Source: Capitella teleta
Taxonomy: Eukaryota; Annelida; Polychaeta; Capitellidae
Assembly (NCBI GenBank): GCA_000328365.1
Contig: KB300908.1
Location: forward strand, 201,928-265,927
Length of the DNA: 64,000 bases
Direction: 5' to 3'
Shown: positions 14,401 to 26,713 of the stretch, in pieces
Position numbering within the stretch: the stretch's first letter is position 1
How the letters are laid out: each line of letters opens with the position of its first letter
Program-made: the position numbers and the translations under genes
The notes under the pieces: generated by a model
What the model was told of the DNA's origin: nothing
Seen by the model: only the letters and a program-made list of their open reading frames with translations
Databases searched by the model: none

Positions 14401-17064
14401 TCAATAAATAAATGACAGCTGTATAACAATAACCCCTGGAAGAAATGAAACAAACAGAACAAACAACACGCACCATCTCGATACTCATCCTTGACGTTGA
14501 TGTACAAGTATTCCAGGCCAGACCCTTTTTTGGGATCCTCGTTTCCTTGGAGACGTGAAACGAGGGTAGTTTTACCAGATTCATTTTCACCTAAAGAGAG
14601 CAAAAAAAAACCCCAATGGATCAATGATCAAGAAATGCGATCAATTTATTCTTCATTGCAACCTGATGCACACAAAGCCAATTGTACATAAATCACAAAA
14701 TGGCAACCGCAATAATGTGAATGTTTGCACTGGAGGAAGGGCTAATTACAGCAAGAGCCTAATTGGCAATTACAACGGCACAAAGCATGAAGCCAACAGA
14801 GCGGAAAGGAACACGTGATGCGATTCAATGGCTTCGGTAGTTTTGCTGCACTAACACTCAAGTGTACAGAGTTACCCCCGACTGTATTATACAAATGCCA
14901 AGGGGTTTCTATAGGCAATATTATCATTGACAGTCGTTGTATATAAAATAGTAATATATAAAATGAGAAGAACTCACCCAGGACTAGAATGTTCTTTGTA
15001 GCTTGGAGTTTTGTAGCGGATCTAGATTGAACTTCACTGAGAATACTGGCCCTGGAAGAATAAGAAGATGATTATCACAACACTATCATGCATGCATGCA
15101 GTCTGAAATTATTCACAATCGCATATTTCACCCAGGAGATCATTTAACAAGGCAATGTGAATCTATAAATACTGAAATTGTGTGCTTTTGAACTGAGCAA
15201 TTGGCCACCTATCCCCAGCCAAGCAAGGCTTTGTTTCCCTGAAGAAAAAGCAGCGACCTGACCCAAATGAAAGAAGCAATGTCTGCTCTTATGTAATCTT
15301 TGATTCGTATGTCTGCAAGTGATGCCCCCACTTGAACTCAGTCATATCAATATATATATGACACAGATATTGAACACATTTAGAGAGAATGAAATTCCTT
15401 TGAACAGAAACCATGCCAACACATGACAACAAGATATACTAACTAGTGCATACAGAGCAAATTATTGCAAACAAATAATGCCCCACATGATGTGAATGAT
15501 ATAGCAGCCCAAATGGAAAACAAGACATTTTGGAGAGCAGGCAAATCTTGAGCTTGACAAAATGCATGAAGAATATTGCTGCGATTGATCCCTAAAGTAA
15601 AGGAGGTCAGAGGTCAGGGGGCGTTAGGTACAATTACAGTGATACATTGAGAAGGACAAAGAACAGAAGCAGCAATAATGGCATCTGGAGACAGAAACTG
15701 ATAAGTGATGCGGTATAATAATTCGCTAATCATTTAACTCATGCATTCACAGATTATAATTGAAAACTGTGATCATTTGGCATTCAATGCATGCGCTTGA
15801 GTAAATCAGATTTAACAGCGAATTTTGCTGCACTGCATTTGGGTGATTTAGGCCTTTATCACGCTATTTGTCCTTTTCACCATTGAGCTCGTGTCAATAG
15901 TGCACAACACCATGGCATTTGTTAATTTTTTAGATCAACCTTTCAAATATTAATAAAATTAAGATGTGAAAAAAGTTAAAATTATATTCTTGGTTAGCTG
16001 GCATATAATTTACAATAAATGTGCTCATGGCTAATAATATTGTTTAAGACACTCATGCACGATTTCCAGAAGCTACTGTGAGATAAATCCACCTGATATA
16101 TGATTATTGCATCCAGGATGCTCCATCAATGAAATGAAGCGATACACTTCAAAGGATCTTTAATTGCGTGGATCATAGAGTGAGATACATGGGCTGGGGT
16201 GGCATGCGATTTCAGACATCTTACTAGTGGCAGTAGTGCTAGGATCAGGGTATACTGACTAGCAGGTTACTCTGCAGATTAGTACAAGCCTTAATGCCTT
16301 ATCATTAATAGACTATATATCCATTGTGCTGAAATTGGCAATCAATGGTTCTTCTTTACATGTTCTCTTCTAAATTAAGGCCTCTGGCGTCAGCTATTAA
16401 AGGTAATTGAATTCACTACTTTATGCTCCAGGAATATTTATTTTATTTGATATAAGAGCCTAAGAGCCCTACATTGGTTACAAAGCTGGTATCATACAGC
16501 GAGAGTCAAATGCCTTAACAGCCAGATAATCTGTGCAAGGGTAGTAGGGGCCCATCCTCTTAATTAACTTTTTGTAGAACTGATAAATGTAGCTAATTAT
16601 TTAATGAGATTGCTAATTAATAGTAATTATAACACTGAAACAAGTGAGAGTGAATGACAAATCCAGTCATCAAATATCGACATAACTCCCAAGCTACCTA
16701 GTGTTGTTGAACTGAACCATTCATTGTATTTATGACTGGCATCGTTTGTGATATCCAAATACTCGAATGAGTCACTGCCTGCCTGGCATCGTTCTTGCAA
16801 ACTGAACTGTCAAACTTGACATTTCAGCGGACTTGACAATTCACATGAATGAAGCTCGCTTATGACGCCATGCAGGGTCGTTAAAATTTGCGACGAGATG
16901 GAATATATATTTTGAATCCTTTCTGGGACCCACCAGAGATTACTTCCTTCTTCGTCTCCATTCTGAGGACCTGAAGACGATTCTCGGTCTGTTCGCTCGC
17001 CGACGGGCGCCATCTTGACATGGGCGAAACTCCCGGATGATGATTTCATCTTATGAATATTCAT
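11486..17064 (-). CDS. DYNC1LI: Cytoplasmic dynein 1 light intermediate chain
   Basis: This subunit binds the dynein heavy chain through a Ras-like GTPase fold and recruits cargo adaptors (BICD, Hook, Spindly types) through its C-terminal tail. Exons in transcription order are 17064-16934, 15051-14978, 14590-14474, 14289-14059, 14005-13821, 13727-13634, 13575-13440, 13339-13114, 12928-12827, 12771-12651 and 11601-11486, all in phase, giving 510 aa (human LIC1 523). The P-loop GENESGKT is at about residue 69. [12 protein letters not shown], ahead of the tail, is strongly conserved. The adaptor-binding amphipathic helix [13 protein letters not shown] keeps both Phe. The last exon, [13 protein letters not shown], lies 1 kb beyond the penultimate one. 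The first intron is 1.9 kb. The start is the most upstream ATG of a phase-consistent exon; an internal Met follows at codon 6. It is divergent with the ASB gene. Confidence 0.96.
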
Positions 17065-18902
17065 GAATCATCAATATGCAAACTGAGCGACGCCGGAATC
17101 TATTTGGCTGTAAACTCTCTTTAAATGAGTAAAAGTCGATGTTTTAATCGCAGAATAAAACAATATTGATGCTTTTTATTGAATATTTACTAAATGATCC
17201 CGAAATATGTCGTGGCAGCTCAGGCTTCCTAATTTCTGATGACATCATCGATGAATATTCATGATTTCTATTTTGAGCTATCCCCACGTGGCGATTCTGA
17301 TTTCCGTTTCCGTTCAAAACAAAAACATAGCTGATCGGGGCTGAGACGAAACATCCAGAATTCCTTTAATAAATTTTCAGTGGATGCCTTTTCCTGGCAT
17401 TTATCCTACACATTGACTATGCACCCCTATTCTTGCGATTGTAGATGGTGTGTTTTCCATTCTGATTCCTTCTTTGATGTCAGATTCATTCGAGAATGTG
17501 GATATTTTATAATATTGTTTTTGTTACATAATCATAATGATTCATTTATGATCATTATTATTAAATATTAATACGAGTTGAAATTACGTACAATACACTA
17601 ATCTCGTCCCAAGCCTCTATGTTGTTAATTCATCCCCACAGATTATGGCTACAGAATGCAGCAGAATGCAGCTAGGTGCACTCAGGTGCATAACCCTACA
17701 CTTGACCTAAAATATGTCCTTTCGATTCTGGGAACGTTCGTTCGTTACCAGAATAGCGAGCGGGTAATTATTCACAGGACATTTGTCATGTCAGATCCCG
17801 ATCGGGACACAGACCTCGCCCGATTTATTTTAGGTGTCAGGGCTAATGAGTTGAAGGCCTATAGTGCTATACTGTATACATCATTACATGTGCTAATTTA
17901 AATGTGGTTGAAAGACCTGCGCAGCAACCCCATGATCTTGTTGACCTTGCTTGCTTCCTGTTTCTCTGCATTCAGATGGAGCTCCATGTCCATCAGAACC
18001 CTCTCTCTGACCACCTAGCTGTATGACATGGTTGATGTTGTATTGTTGCGTTACAAAAGAACGAGTAATGCATACATATAAGCACACAATTAAATAATTT
18101 AGGCTCAATATTATCCTGTGAAAAGACCCATGACCCGTGATATATTTTATACATACCAAGCATTCCATTTATATTTTATATGGATAAATTTGATTCAAAA
18201 ACATATGTTTAAGCAAGAATAGGTGCAATTTAAACACCTTGGAAATTCCCCCCTAAATGCCCTGGATTTCCTACATTTCTTAATTCACTTTCAGCCAGAG
18301 TAGGTAGGTCTGTGACTGTATATTTGTATTTTGAATCAGGAATTCAGGATATATATGTAAGTGTGCAATAACAAAAATGCATTGTGCAATATTTTTGGCT
18401 CTTGCTAAATTCATGTATCTCAAATAAGGGACTATTTTGATATACATGTATATATACATTTAAGAAAAGTTGATAGTCTCAGATCTGTTCTTTTCTTTGA
18501 TCCTAACAGAAACTGATATTTGACAAATGAAAAAAACCTCTGATATTTATCAAATATCGGAGTTTCTATGCAAATTGCATATTAATTATCATGCTAAAGA
18601 TAAGTACTGATATTTAATCAAGTATGGCCCTGCTTTCAATTGCATGCAAATTCTTACCAAACTACGAAATCAAAGTCACTTAATGTCAAGAACCGCTTCA
18701 AGAGTTACCAGAAGCATAAAAGCTTTCTGTAATATCCATCAATTATCTCTGTTGGCCTAATTACTTTGCTTATCTCTTTATTCTGGTATGGGGTCAATTG
18801 ATAACACATCTTTACAGTTACCATTCGTGATGGACTATGTATAGTGTGTTGTCATTGCTCTTAATATTAATTTATTTTAATTCCTTTTTTTTATTACTTC
18901 AG
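17065..18902. other. Divergent promoter region of DYNC1LI and the ASB gene
   Basis: This 1.8-kb stretch separates two genes transcribed away from each other. It includes a CCACGTGGCG E-box at about 17284. An open frame at 17656-17901 (+) is not recognisable and may be chance or an upstream exon of the ASB gene. Nothing else is supported. Confidence 0.45.
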
Positions 18903-20525
18903 TTCCTGCACAAATGACGACCTCACCGAAACCTATCCTCCGTTTCAACTGTTACCTTCGGATATGAGCAACTATTCCGAGGTTGTTGATTCGACGGTCA
19001 CGACCGAGGAGCGTGAATTGATGCAGGCCGTGAAGCGCAAAGATCTGCAAGCCGTGCGCGACATTCTCAGTCACAGTTCAAGGGATTCGCTGAACCTCAA
19101 CGCTCACATCTTGCACACAACTGCCCTCTGTCTAGCCGCATCTACCGGTTTGTCGGAAATGTGTAAAGTTTTGATAAACGCTGAGAATCGAGAAATTGAT
19201 ATCAACCAAACGAACGCCTGTGGTGAGACACCGCTCCTGCTGTCAATAAAAAACTGTCACATGGAGACAGCGCAGTTGCTGGTGGAGTTAGGTGCTCAGG
19301 TGAATATCCCTGAGCCGGCCGGAGCAATTGCTTCCCCATTGTTCAGTGCTGTGTGGCAGGGAAGGAGTGATCTGGTTTGGTTGTTGGTCAACAATGGAGG
19401 AGACGTAAATATTGGAAGCACGCGAAATAGTCCGCTATTGATGGCCTCCAGGACGGGTTGCGTTGATGTGGTGAAGGTGGTTGGCCAGTTTTTATATTTT
19501 TATTATTTAATTATGTGGATTTTTTTTTTTTAGCTGCTGTTGGAAGCTGGTTGTGAGAAGGACTGGCAAAACCGGTTTGGTGTAACTGCCTTGTATGAAT
19601 CCGTTATCAGAGGTGAAGTTGAAATAAACTTTTCGCTGTCTTGTATAAAACATATTTTACAGGAAACTTGTGTGTTACGAAGGTTCTACTCAAAGCAGGA
19701 TGCGACCCGAATTTGGGTGACAAATACGGGAAAACGCCTCTGCATGTTCTGGCGCAGGAGTACTACGCACAGGGAACTTGTAATAATATCGCTATTCTTC
19801 GGTTGCTGCTGAAAAGTAAGTATATCCGAAATGGAATTAATCAAATAACCTGATAATGCTGACCTCAGACAGGAACCTTGACGTTAAGCGTGAAGATAAG
19901 GCTGGCGATCGTGCAGGTGACCTTGCAGTGCAGTGCAACAAGGCCTGGCTCTTACGTCCTCTGCTTCTGCGTGCCTCCAGTGAAAATGCTCACGTTCACA
20001 GGTTCCTCGATTCAACTCCTCCCTCCTCCGATGTAACTCTCTTTCTCCTTCCAGGGTAGACGCTCTGACAATTGCTATTCACAACGAATTAATTGACGTA
20101 GCGAAACTCCTCTTACAAGCGCATCCATGCCACAGGATCGAAGAAACTGCAGAATCACTTCTGAGATTAGAGTTGGTTTTTAGCTAATTAATTTAACCTG
20201 ATCTAACGCTACTTTTGATTTCAGTCATTATAGCTGCCTAGGTACCATGCTGCACCAGTCAGGAGTGGTTCTACCGAAATCAATCTCCAAATTTATCGAG
20301 ATCGTACATCCGAACCTCCGGCTTCCGTCTCTACAATCCATCTGCCGAAAATCGCTACGTCAGCACTTGAAGTACAAAACTCTTGATGTGATACACAAGT
20401 TAACTTTTCCAAAATCACTCAAACGATATCTGTTATTTGAAGATGAAATGAACGAAGAGCACACTATCAGTGAATATCACTATCAAAACTATTTCTTCCA
20501 GAATAGTATAAGTATAAGAGTATAA
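18903..20525 (+). CDS. Ankyrin repeat and SOCS box protein (ASB family)
   Basis: ASB proteins are substrate receptors of Cullin5-ElonginB/C E3 ligases: ankyrin repeats bind substrate and the SOCS box binds Elongin C and Cul5. Exons are 18903-19476 (first Met codon 18964), 19534-19612, 19663-19815, 19869-20001, 20055-20171 and 20225-20525. From 18964 this gives 431 aa, in phase. Ankyrin units are visible, for example CGETPLLLSIKNCHMETAQL and YGKTPLHVLAQEYY. The C-terminal SOCS box (about residues 365-405) has the BC box SLQSICRKSLRQHL and the Cul box LTFPKSLKRYLLFED. The frame stays open upstream of 18964 to the acceptor at 18902 (SCTNDDLTETYPPF), so a further 5' coding exon may exist. Which ASB subfamily this is, I cannot say. 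Confidence 0.9.
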
Positions 20526-20857
20526 GTGATGTCGAAATTGCATCGTTCGTCTGAGAAATCAGGAAGTATGCACTATTTTTCAGGTTGTATTTTGATTGGT
20601 TTATGAAAGAGTATTAGAAGTATTAATTATTTCTAAGTTCTTGAGGTATGTCCCAAGTTTGTTTGCATGCATCTATTGTTTTTATTAAAAAAATCTGCAT
20701 CATCATTTTGCATCTATAATTCTATATTTTATGTCACGATTAAAAACATAGAAATTGAATCTATTTTTCATCTGTTCATTCACTATTTAATTTGTGAAGT
20801 GAAGGGTCAAAAGTTTAGCAGGGTTGAAAGGTCAGATCTACACCACACAAGAGCAAT

Positions 20858-21320
20858 GGGGCACCGAATAGCTCAGTCGGTTTGATCGGCTGACTGCAAT
20901 CCTATGCAGGCCACCGGCGTTATGATTGTGAGTTATAATTATAATCCGTTATAATTGTAATTCTTCGGTGACTCTGCAGTGCTGCCCAACTGCGTAACAA
21001 GGCCGGGCGCTGTGTACTACTGTCTATGGTGGTATGCAGGATAAAGAACCCTTGGGATTTATCGATAAGAGTAGGGGGCAACCCCGGTCCCGGGCCTTCT
21101 GTTCTGGCGCCCGTATCATCTGAATGGTTTGGGTGGAGTCGTAAAACTCCATGTCATGCCACACGAGAGCGTTATGAGCCCATCAAGTTGTGTGCACTGT
21201 CTATGGGATGATAGTCTATGGTGAATTATTGGTGATATGCAGGATCATGAGGAAAATCCCTCATTTTAGATCAACAAATAATAGTGAGGGGAAATAACCT
21301 AGTCCCGGTTCTTGCCGCCC
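20858..21320 (+). mobile_element. tRNA-derived SINE, copy 1 (B box deleted, 3' body duplicated)
   Basis: It starts GGGGCACCGAATAGCTCAGT, a tRNA-like A-box head, and shares its body (CAGTGCTGCCCAACTGCG..., TATGCAGGATAAAGAACCC) with the copy at 43907. About 43 bp that include the B box in the other copy are missing. After 21140 a second, diverged copy of the 3' body follows (CTGTCTATGGG, ATATGCAGGATCATGAGG, CTTGCCGCCCGTA), so the element looks dimeric. Confidence 0.75.
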
Positions 21321-22831
21321 GTACACATAATATAATTTTCAATGAATTACACTGTGTAATTCATCTATGGTAATAAGTATGTAGAGTGATCAGCCTGAAT
21401 TTCAATTGACAGCGGGAACGCACTCATCAACTAATCATAACGCACTCTATGAGTTTGAGTTAAGCGTTTTCAGTGTGAATGAAAATATTATTATGTATTA
21501 GTAATGACAAAGACCTTAGACTTATAGCTATGCAAAGACCGTGAGCTCGCTTTTGCCCCTGTTGCTCGTTCGTTAATGACGTAGCTGGTATATATCGCAG
21601 TCTGCTGGATGAAGCGGATTTTGCAACCGTGCTTTTGTTTCGCGCATTTCGTGGTTTTAAGACGATTTCTATGTGTCAGCGAATTAGAGATCAGCGTTCA
21701 GAATTCATCTGACTGGGGAGCCAATGAAAGATCAGCGCTGACATGAGCAGCGATTAAGCCGATCATTTTTACTACATACAGCCTATTCTGGCTAATTACA
21801 ATCTGCTCCGAGGTCAAACGGAGATCGATGCAATATGCATCTACATGTATTAGTTAGTAGTAGTGTGATATTGTGAGCATTCAGACTTGTACTTGTACTT
21901 GTATCAGAGCCAATCCCATGGACATCACTATCACCATAAACACTATTGTTCATAAACTCTGCTAGTAAAATACAGCAAATCAACCGGGTTCCAAATAACT
22001 TTTATAAGTAGGCAATTAATACACAGTGAGAAGAGGAGGCAAATAAAGGAACATATTGGAAGCGGAAAAAATGAGTGGATCAAAGAATACATTGAATCAG
22101 CAACCAAATGAAGGATACATTAGAGCAGTGACCGAGTGAAGGATACACTGAACTAGTAACCGAATAATCAAAGTACTCGGGGTTAATTGTTGGTCTTTTT
22201 TTTGGTGGTCTCTGTTTGCATGTTTTGGATAACCTCTGTGCTCTGAGTTACATGCATACAATAAAAATAATTGCAGTTAGAATTTCCATTTGCTTTTCAG
22301 CTCAATAAAGATCAAATGTGGGAGACAAATGGTATACATGTAATGGAGTGTTACGAAAGCTCAATGTAATATTTTTAGCACCATGCATGCATGCACGCTA
22401 ACTAACTAATGTCTGACCGGAGTCTTTTTGAGACAACCCTCATATAGCCGAACTTCAATTTACCGTCAACCGCTGCAACCAATATACCAGCAGCAATTAA
22501 AATGAAGCAGGTTATTGATCATTATTCCAATTAAGCAACTAATTGATGTCCGGAATTCTCGCTTTCTGACACTGACATAACACTTTTAATGACGTTAGTT
22601 TGGCGTCTTGTTTTAATAACCATAAATAAACAACAAGCGCTTCGAAAATTTAATGTCATATGGACACACTTTGAGAGACCACCGACTTAATGAACTCGAA
22701 AGACACAGTAGATTAAAAATAAAACTTCAAAACCGCAACAAATGGAGAAATAGACTTAGTAGTCGATCAAATCGACGTCTTTTGTGTACGAGGGAGGACC
22801 CAGAAGTAATCAAATCGACGTCTTTTGTGTA

Positions 22832-24046
22832 CGAGGGAGGACCCAGAAGTAATGAACCTCGAGGGGAAAAGGTTGTTCGATTCTCACGTGCTTTCGTATA
22901 TGTTGCAACCAATATAAGTTTCCTGTAGAATAATCATAATGATTCAGCGCTTCTTGTCGATTAGGTAGCGTCTCGTACAGAGTGCTACAAAGTGCAAAAA
23001 AAAAAAAAAAAAAAAAAAAAATCGTCCAAATTTGAGGAAAGTCTATGGAAGACAATCCCCATCTGATGCAATGACCAAATGATGGGTGGTGGCCATATAA
23101 CCAAGAAGAGAGAAATTTGACGATGGCCAACATGTTGGAGACCTGTGACAGTCAAGACAACTACTAAGCAGTGAAACTCGAGTGATTGATCTTTGAAAAC
23201 AGACGGATCTTGCAAATTGAACTGTGTGATCTGACTGGGCTACCAACAAGCATTGTGCAGTGAATCCTTCGTAATAATATGAAAATACAAACTTCATCTG
23301 CTTTCTGAAAATGTTGACAGAATCTCAAAAGGTTGCCAGAGCCAACGCGTACGATCTGACCTCTGACCCGCGGCAGACTGGAACGTCGCGACTTTTATGA
23401 AACACTAATGATATGCAACAAGACATTTTTTTTTTCCCCGCAATGAATCTGAAAGCAAGCGGGAATCCATGGAGTGGCGGCATCATAGATCCCCACCCCC
23501 TCAAAATGTAAAGGTATCAAGAACGACCAATAAGGAATGATGCCAGCTTTCTGGGAGGAATGATTCACGTTGACTATTTGTAGAAAGGAACTAGCATCAA
23601 AGGTGCGTACTATGCGAAGCTGCTAGAAAAAGTTCGTGCAGCGATCAAGGAGAAACGCCGCGGCTTGCTTGCCAGTGGTCAATGCCTTCAGCAGAACAAT
23701 TCGCCTTCGCACAACAGACCCATTGATGTGACCAGTGGCAGGAACTGCGGATTCAAAATTCTTCCTCACTCACTCTCCAGACCTGACCCAAGCGACTACA
23801 AACCATTTGGAAATCTGAAAAGATACTACAAGAAGACGTCATTTTACAAGCAACAATGAACTGATATGAGCTGCTGAGTCCTGTTTTCACGGTCAAAACT
23901 AAGAGTTCTTTTGGCATTGAAGCGTTGGAAAATCCGCGGGAGGAATGTGTTCTACTTGAGGATGCCTATGTTGAATAATAAGTAAAAATCAAGCTTCAAT
24001 TACAACGCAAAGTGCCTGAGGCTCATTACTTCTGGGCCCTCTCTCG
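22832..24046 (+). mobile_element. Decayed mariner-family transposon
   Basis: Terminal inverted repeats (CGAGGGAGGACCCAGAAG at the left, its imperfect complement ending 24046) bound about 1.2 kb, a normal mariner size, with TA at the left edge (22830-22831). The plus strand reads mariner transposase near the right half: KGAYYAKLLEKVRAAIKEKR, then CLQQNNSPSH (family QDNAPSH, so the catalytic Asp reads Asn) and DPSDYKPFGNLKRY. The frame is interrupted in the N-terminal half, where a poly-A tract (22996-23021) also lies. The left TIR is present twice in tandem with a 43-bp period (also at 22789). The element is inactive. Confidence 0.85.
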
Positions 24047-24781
24047 TGTATGTAAACATCGAATGAGTGATTTAATTGCACCTGAATGAAAGCCGATTGC
24101 AATAAGAGCTCCTGAGTTGCCCCTACACCTCGAGGCCAATCGTAGCGGATGCTCCGTGCCAAATCTTTTAAGAAAGCTTTCATCTGATTAGCATTAAATC
24201 AATTGAGCTCATGCACTTTAATCCGAGAATAATGCTCTGCTTTAAATGGATATAAGGCGGGCGTTTGATGATCGGGGCACTGACACACCCCGTGACATGG
24301 AGTGAATGAGATCAAACAAACGTTATAATGGATACCATGGTTTTTGAAGCCAAATTAACCGGGAAAGCCATAAAGGTGTAGCCTATACGAGCCCAAAGGT
24401 CGACGTTTAAATGTGAGTGGTGTGTGATCATAAAGAGAGCTAAATCAAATGAATGAGCATATAATATTGGATTTGTTACAGTTAAAGGATATTTCGTTCT
24501 ATTCACTCAAATCAAATTAACTCATCCATATATATCAACATGTATGTTTATTCCATCACGCAAATGTATATAAGTGTAATGTTATTTGAAATCTATAGTC
24601 TGATTAAACCTGGCATAATGTTATCGGACTATAAGTATAGTATAACAGGATTGTCATCTCTTGTATGGCGCTTCAATACAAACTTTCTGCTTTGTTTTGA
24701 TGTCAGGAGATTATTATTTAAGCTCTGAATCCTGAAGCCACTAAGACTTATGTGATCCGAGGAGGTAAGCAAGGACAAAAG

Positions 24782-24855
24782 GTTGGTGGCTGGTATCGAA
24801 CCTCCAGTGAGCAGGGCGAGAACGAGGCGACCACGCAAACCATTCGGCCACCAAC
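24782..24855 (-). tRNA. tRNA-Ser/Leu-like pol III unit, probable pseudogene or SINE head
   Basis: Read on the minus strand, a perfect 7-bp acceptor stem (GTTGGTG with CACCAAC) encloses an A box TGGCCGAATGG, as in tRNA-Ser/Leu, and a B box GGTTCGATACC. A TTTT terminator follows at once (24780-24777). The anticodon arm does not fold cleanly and the T stem has mismatches, so a working tRNA is unlikely. Confidence 0.4.
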
Positions 24856-26638
24856 TCTCCTTAAGAGGAGATAAACATTAGTGCTATACTGTCATAACAA
24901 TAGCACCCTCAAACAAAACAATAGCACAAGAGCATTGCCTTAATTATGCGTTCAATGAAGCCTATCCATGGTCCGGGGCCCTGTTTTCCGCCGAAAGTGA
25001 AAATATCGTGGAACGTTGAGTGCACTATATTAATTGAGGTAAATAGACATAAATGTTGATTAAATTGGAATATAAATTACAGGGATAGCAGCATAATGTT
25101 AGACCAACCATACCAAGTATTCATTTGTCTTATTTTTGTTGGTTGAGTTTACTCTGCGATCAGATTTGTAACACTCCCTCAGAAATGACCAGCGCCATTG
25201 AAACGCATTGAGGTTTTTAACATGGAGCAGATATACTTTTTTTTGACCCACTGTATAATTTTGGTCAACAATCGAATACGCCAATGTATGTTACGCCCAC
25301 GCGACAGATCTATCATCCACCTGCAATCAGAAACTGGGGAAGTTCAAACCAACTGGGGATGTATGTTCCGAATCGTCAACACGCAGAAACATGTGCAGAC
25401 AGCCTTTTTGCAAGGAGAAAGACATGCCTCGATGATCTTCCAATGGTGTGTCATGATGCAAGACCCACAATTCATCACGGATATGTTCCCCCAGCCCCTC
25501 CGGACCACCGATTGCATCATCACAGAACAGTCTGGACAAAAAATGAACAACCGCCAGCTAAAAAACCTTCATCGCGAAAAAACCACTGGAAATAATTTGC
25601 CGACTGGTATAATTGTTTGTATAACGAAGAAAAAGGCGAACACGAGTGATTATGCTAGTTAGTAAGGTAAAACCTGCCCTTCCTGTTCATGAAGCAGCGT
25701 CCTTCGTTCCCTGTACACGCACCCAGTATTGTGTGTGTAGTTTGGTCCGAAGTGACCGTTATCACTCTCTTGATCATTCGCCCAAATACATCACTAAACA
25801 GCTGAACATAACCACACAATGCTATATCAGTAGGTTTGCTTCGATCCTTCCTCTCGGATGCCTCCTGCGGTTAATACGATGTTTGTGATGCTACCACGCC
25901 CTTACACCATAGTGCCTCGATGCAGCAAGCGAGAGATGGGTCTCAATAAGGGTGCGTGCGGCTATATTTAGACGCAGACACCGTCACCCAGAAAGGGGGC
26001 ATCAGGTGTAGTCCGACGATCATTCACTGCTTCCTGTCATGGCAATAGCACCGGTCTCTACTCTGATCATGCTAGAACTGGGTGAGGAAGGGGGTGGGTG
26101 AGATTGCAGTTACCTGGTGAATTCCATGTGCAATACCGAGAGTAAATAAATATGTTGTAATTATACTATTATTTGAATATGCATGTTCGTTTACTTTCTT
26201 CATTGGAGATCCGCTAGGGATGAAGATCTGGACAATGCTTGACCATGAAATAACCATAATTCAGAATGGATTTGATAAGACTATTGAGTTATTTATATTT
26301 GAAATCAATATTAACACACAAGAGTTGCATTTGTAAGGATTTACAAGCGAATTAGACGAGGATGCCCATAAGCATAAATATGCCATATGACGAATACGCA
26401 AACAGCGTTAAGTGCGCATAAGTGCGCTATTATTGATGTTTAGATGGTGTTCAGTGAACTAGCGTTCTGCCCTGGTGAAAACAATGAGGCCTTTATACGA
26501 ACACATGGGACTTCAACACTCGATCAATATAAAGTACGCTCTCCAATTGTCTATATCACAGGAAACAATTCAAAGATTGCACGAAATATAAATCACAAAC
26601 GGCCTAGATTTCTAGGGCATGACCTTTGAGATAAATAA

Positions 26639-26713
26639 TGACGTCATCGCTTGTCCCGAGCAGCTAGGTCAAGGTCATGGCGACCGTCGAATCTGGATCG
26701 ATATTGCGCCGGA
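26639..26713 (+). promoter_or_regulatory. Possible promoter and first coding exon of unknown gene
   Basis: A full CRE TGACGTCA (26639-26646) and an extended nuclear-receptor half site TCAAGGTCA (26669-26677) precede ATG at 26677. The frame reads MATVESGSILRR and then meets a good donor, A/GTGAGT at 26713-26714. No partner exon was found. It could be a distal 5' exon of the Venus kinase receptor gene or chance. Confidence 0.3.

Noticed and set aside
25161-25256. Second Tc1/mariner element ending in CAGTGGGTCAAAAAAAAG (minus strand)
   Set aside because: Only one terminus is visible and no inverted partner was found, so I do not list it as an element.
25198-25662. 154-codon plus-strand ORF
   Set aside because: Matches no family I know; other frames and the minus strand are open over the same stretch, which argues for chance or an unrecognised old repeat.
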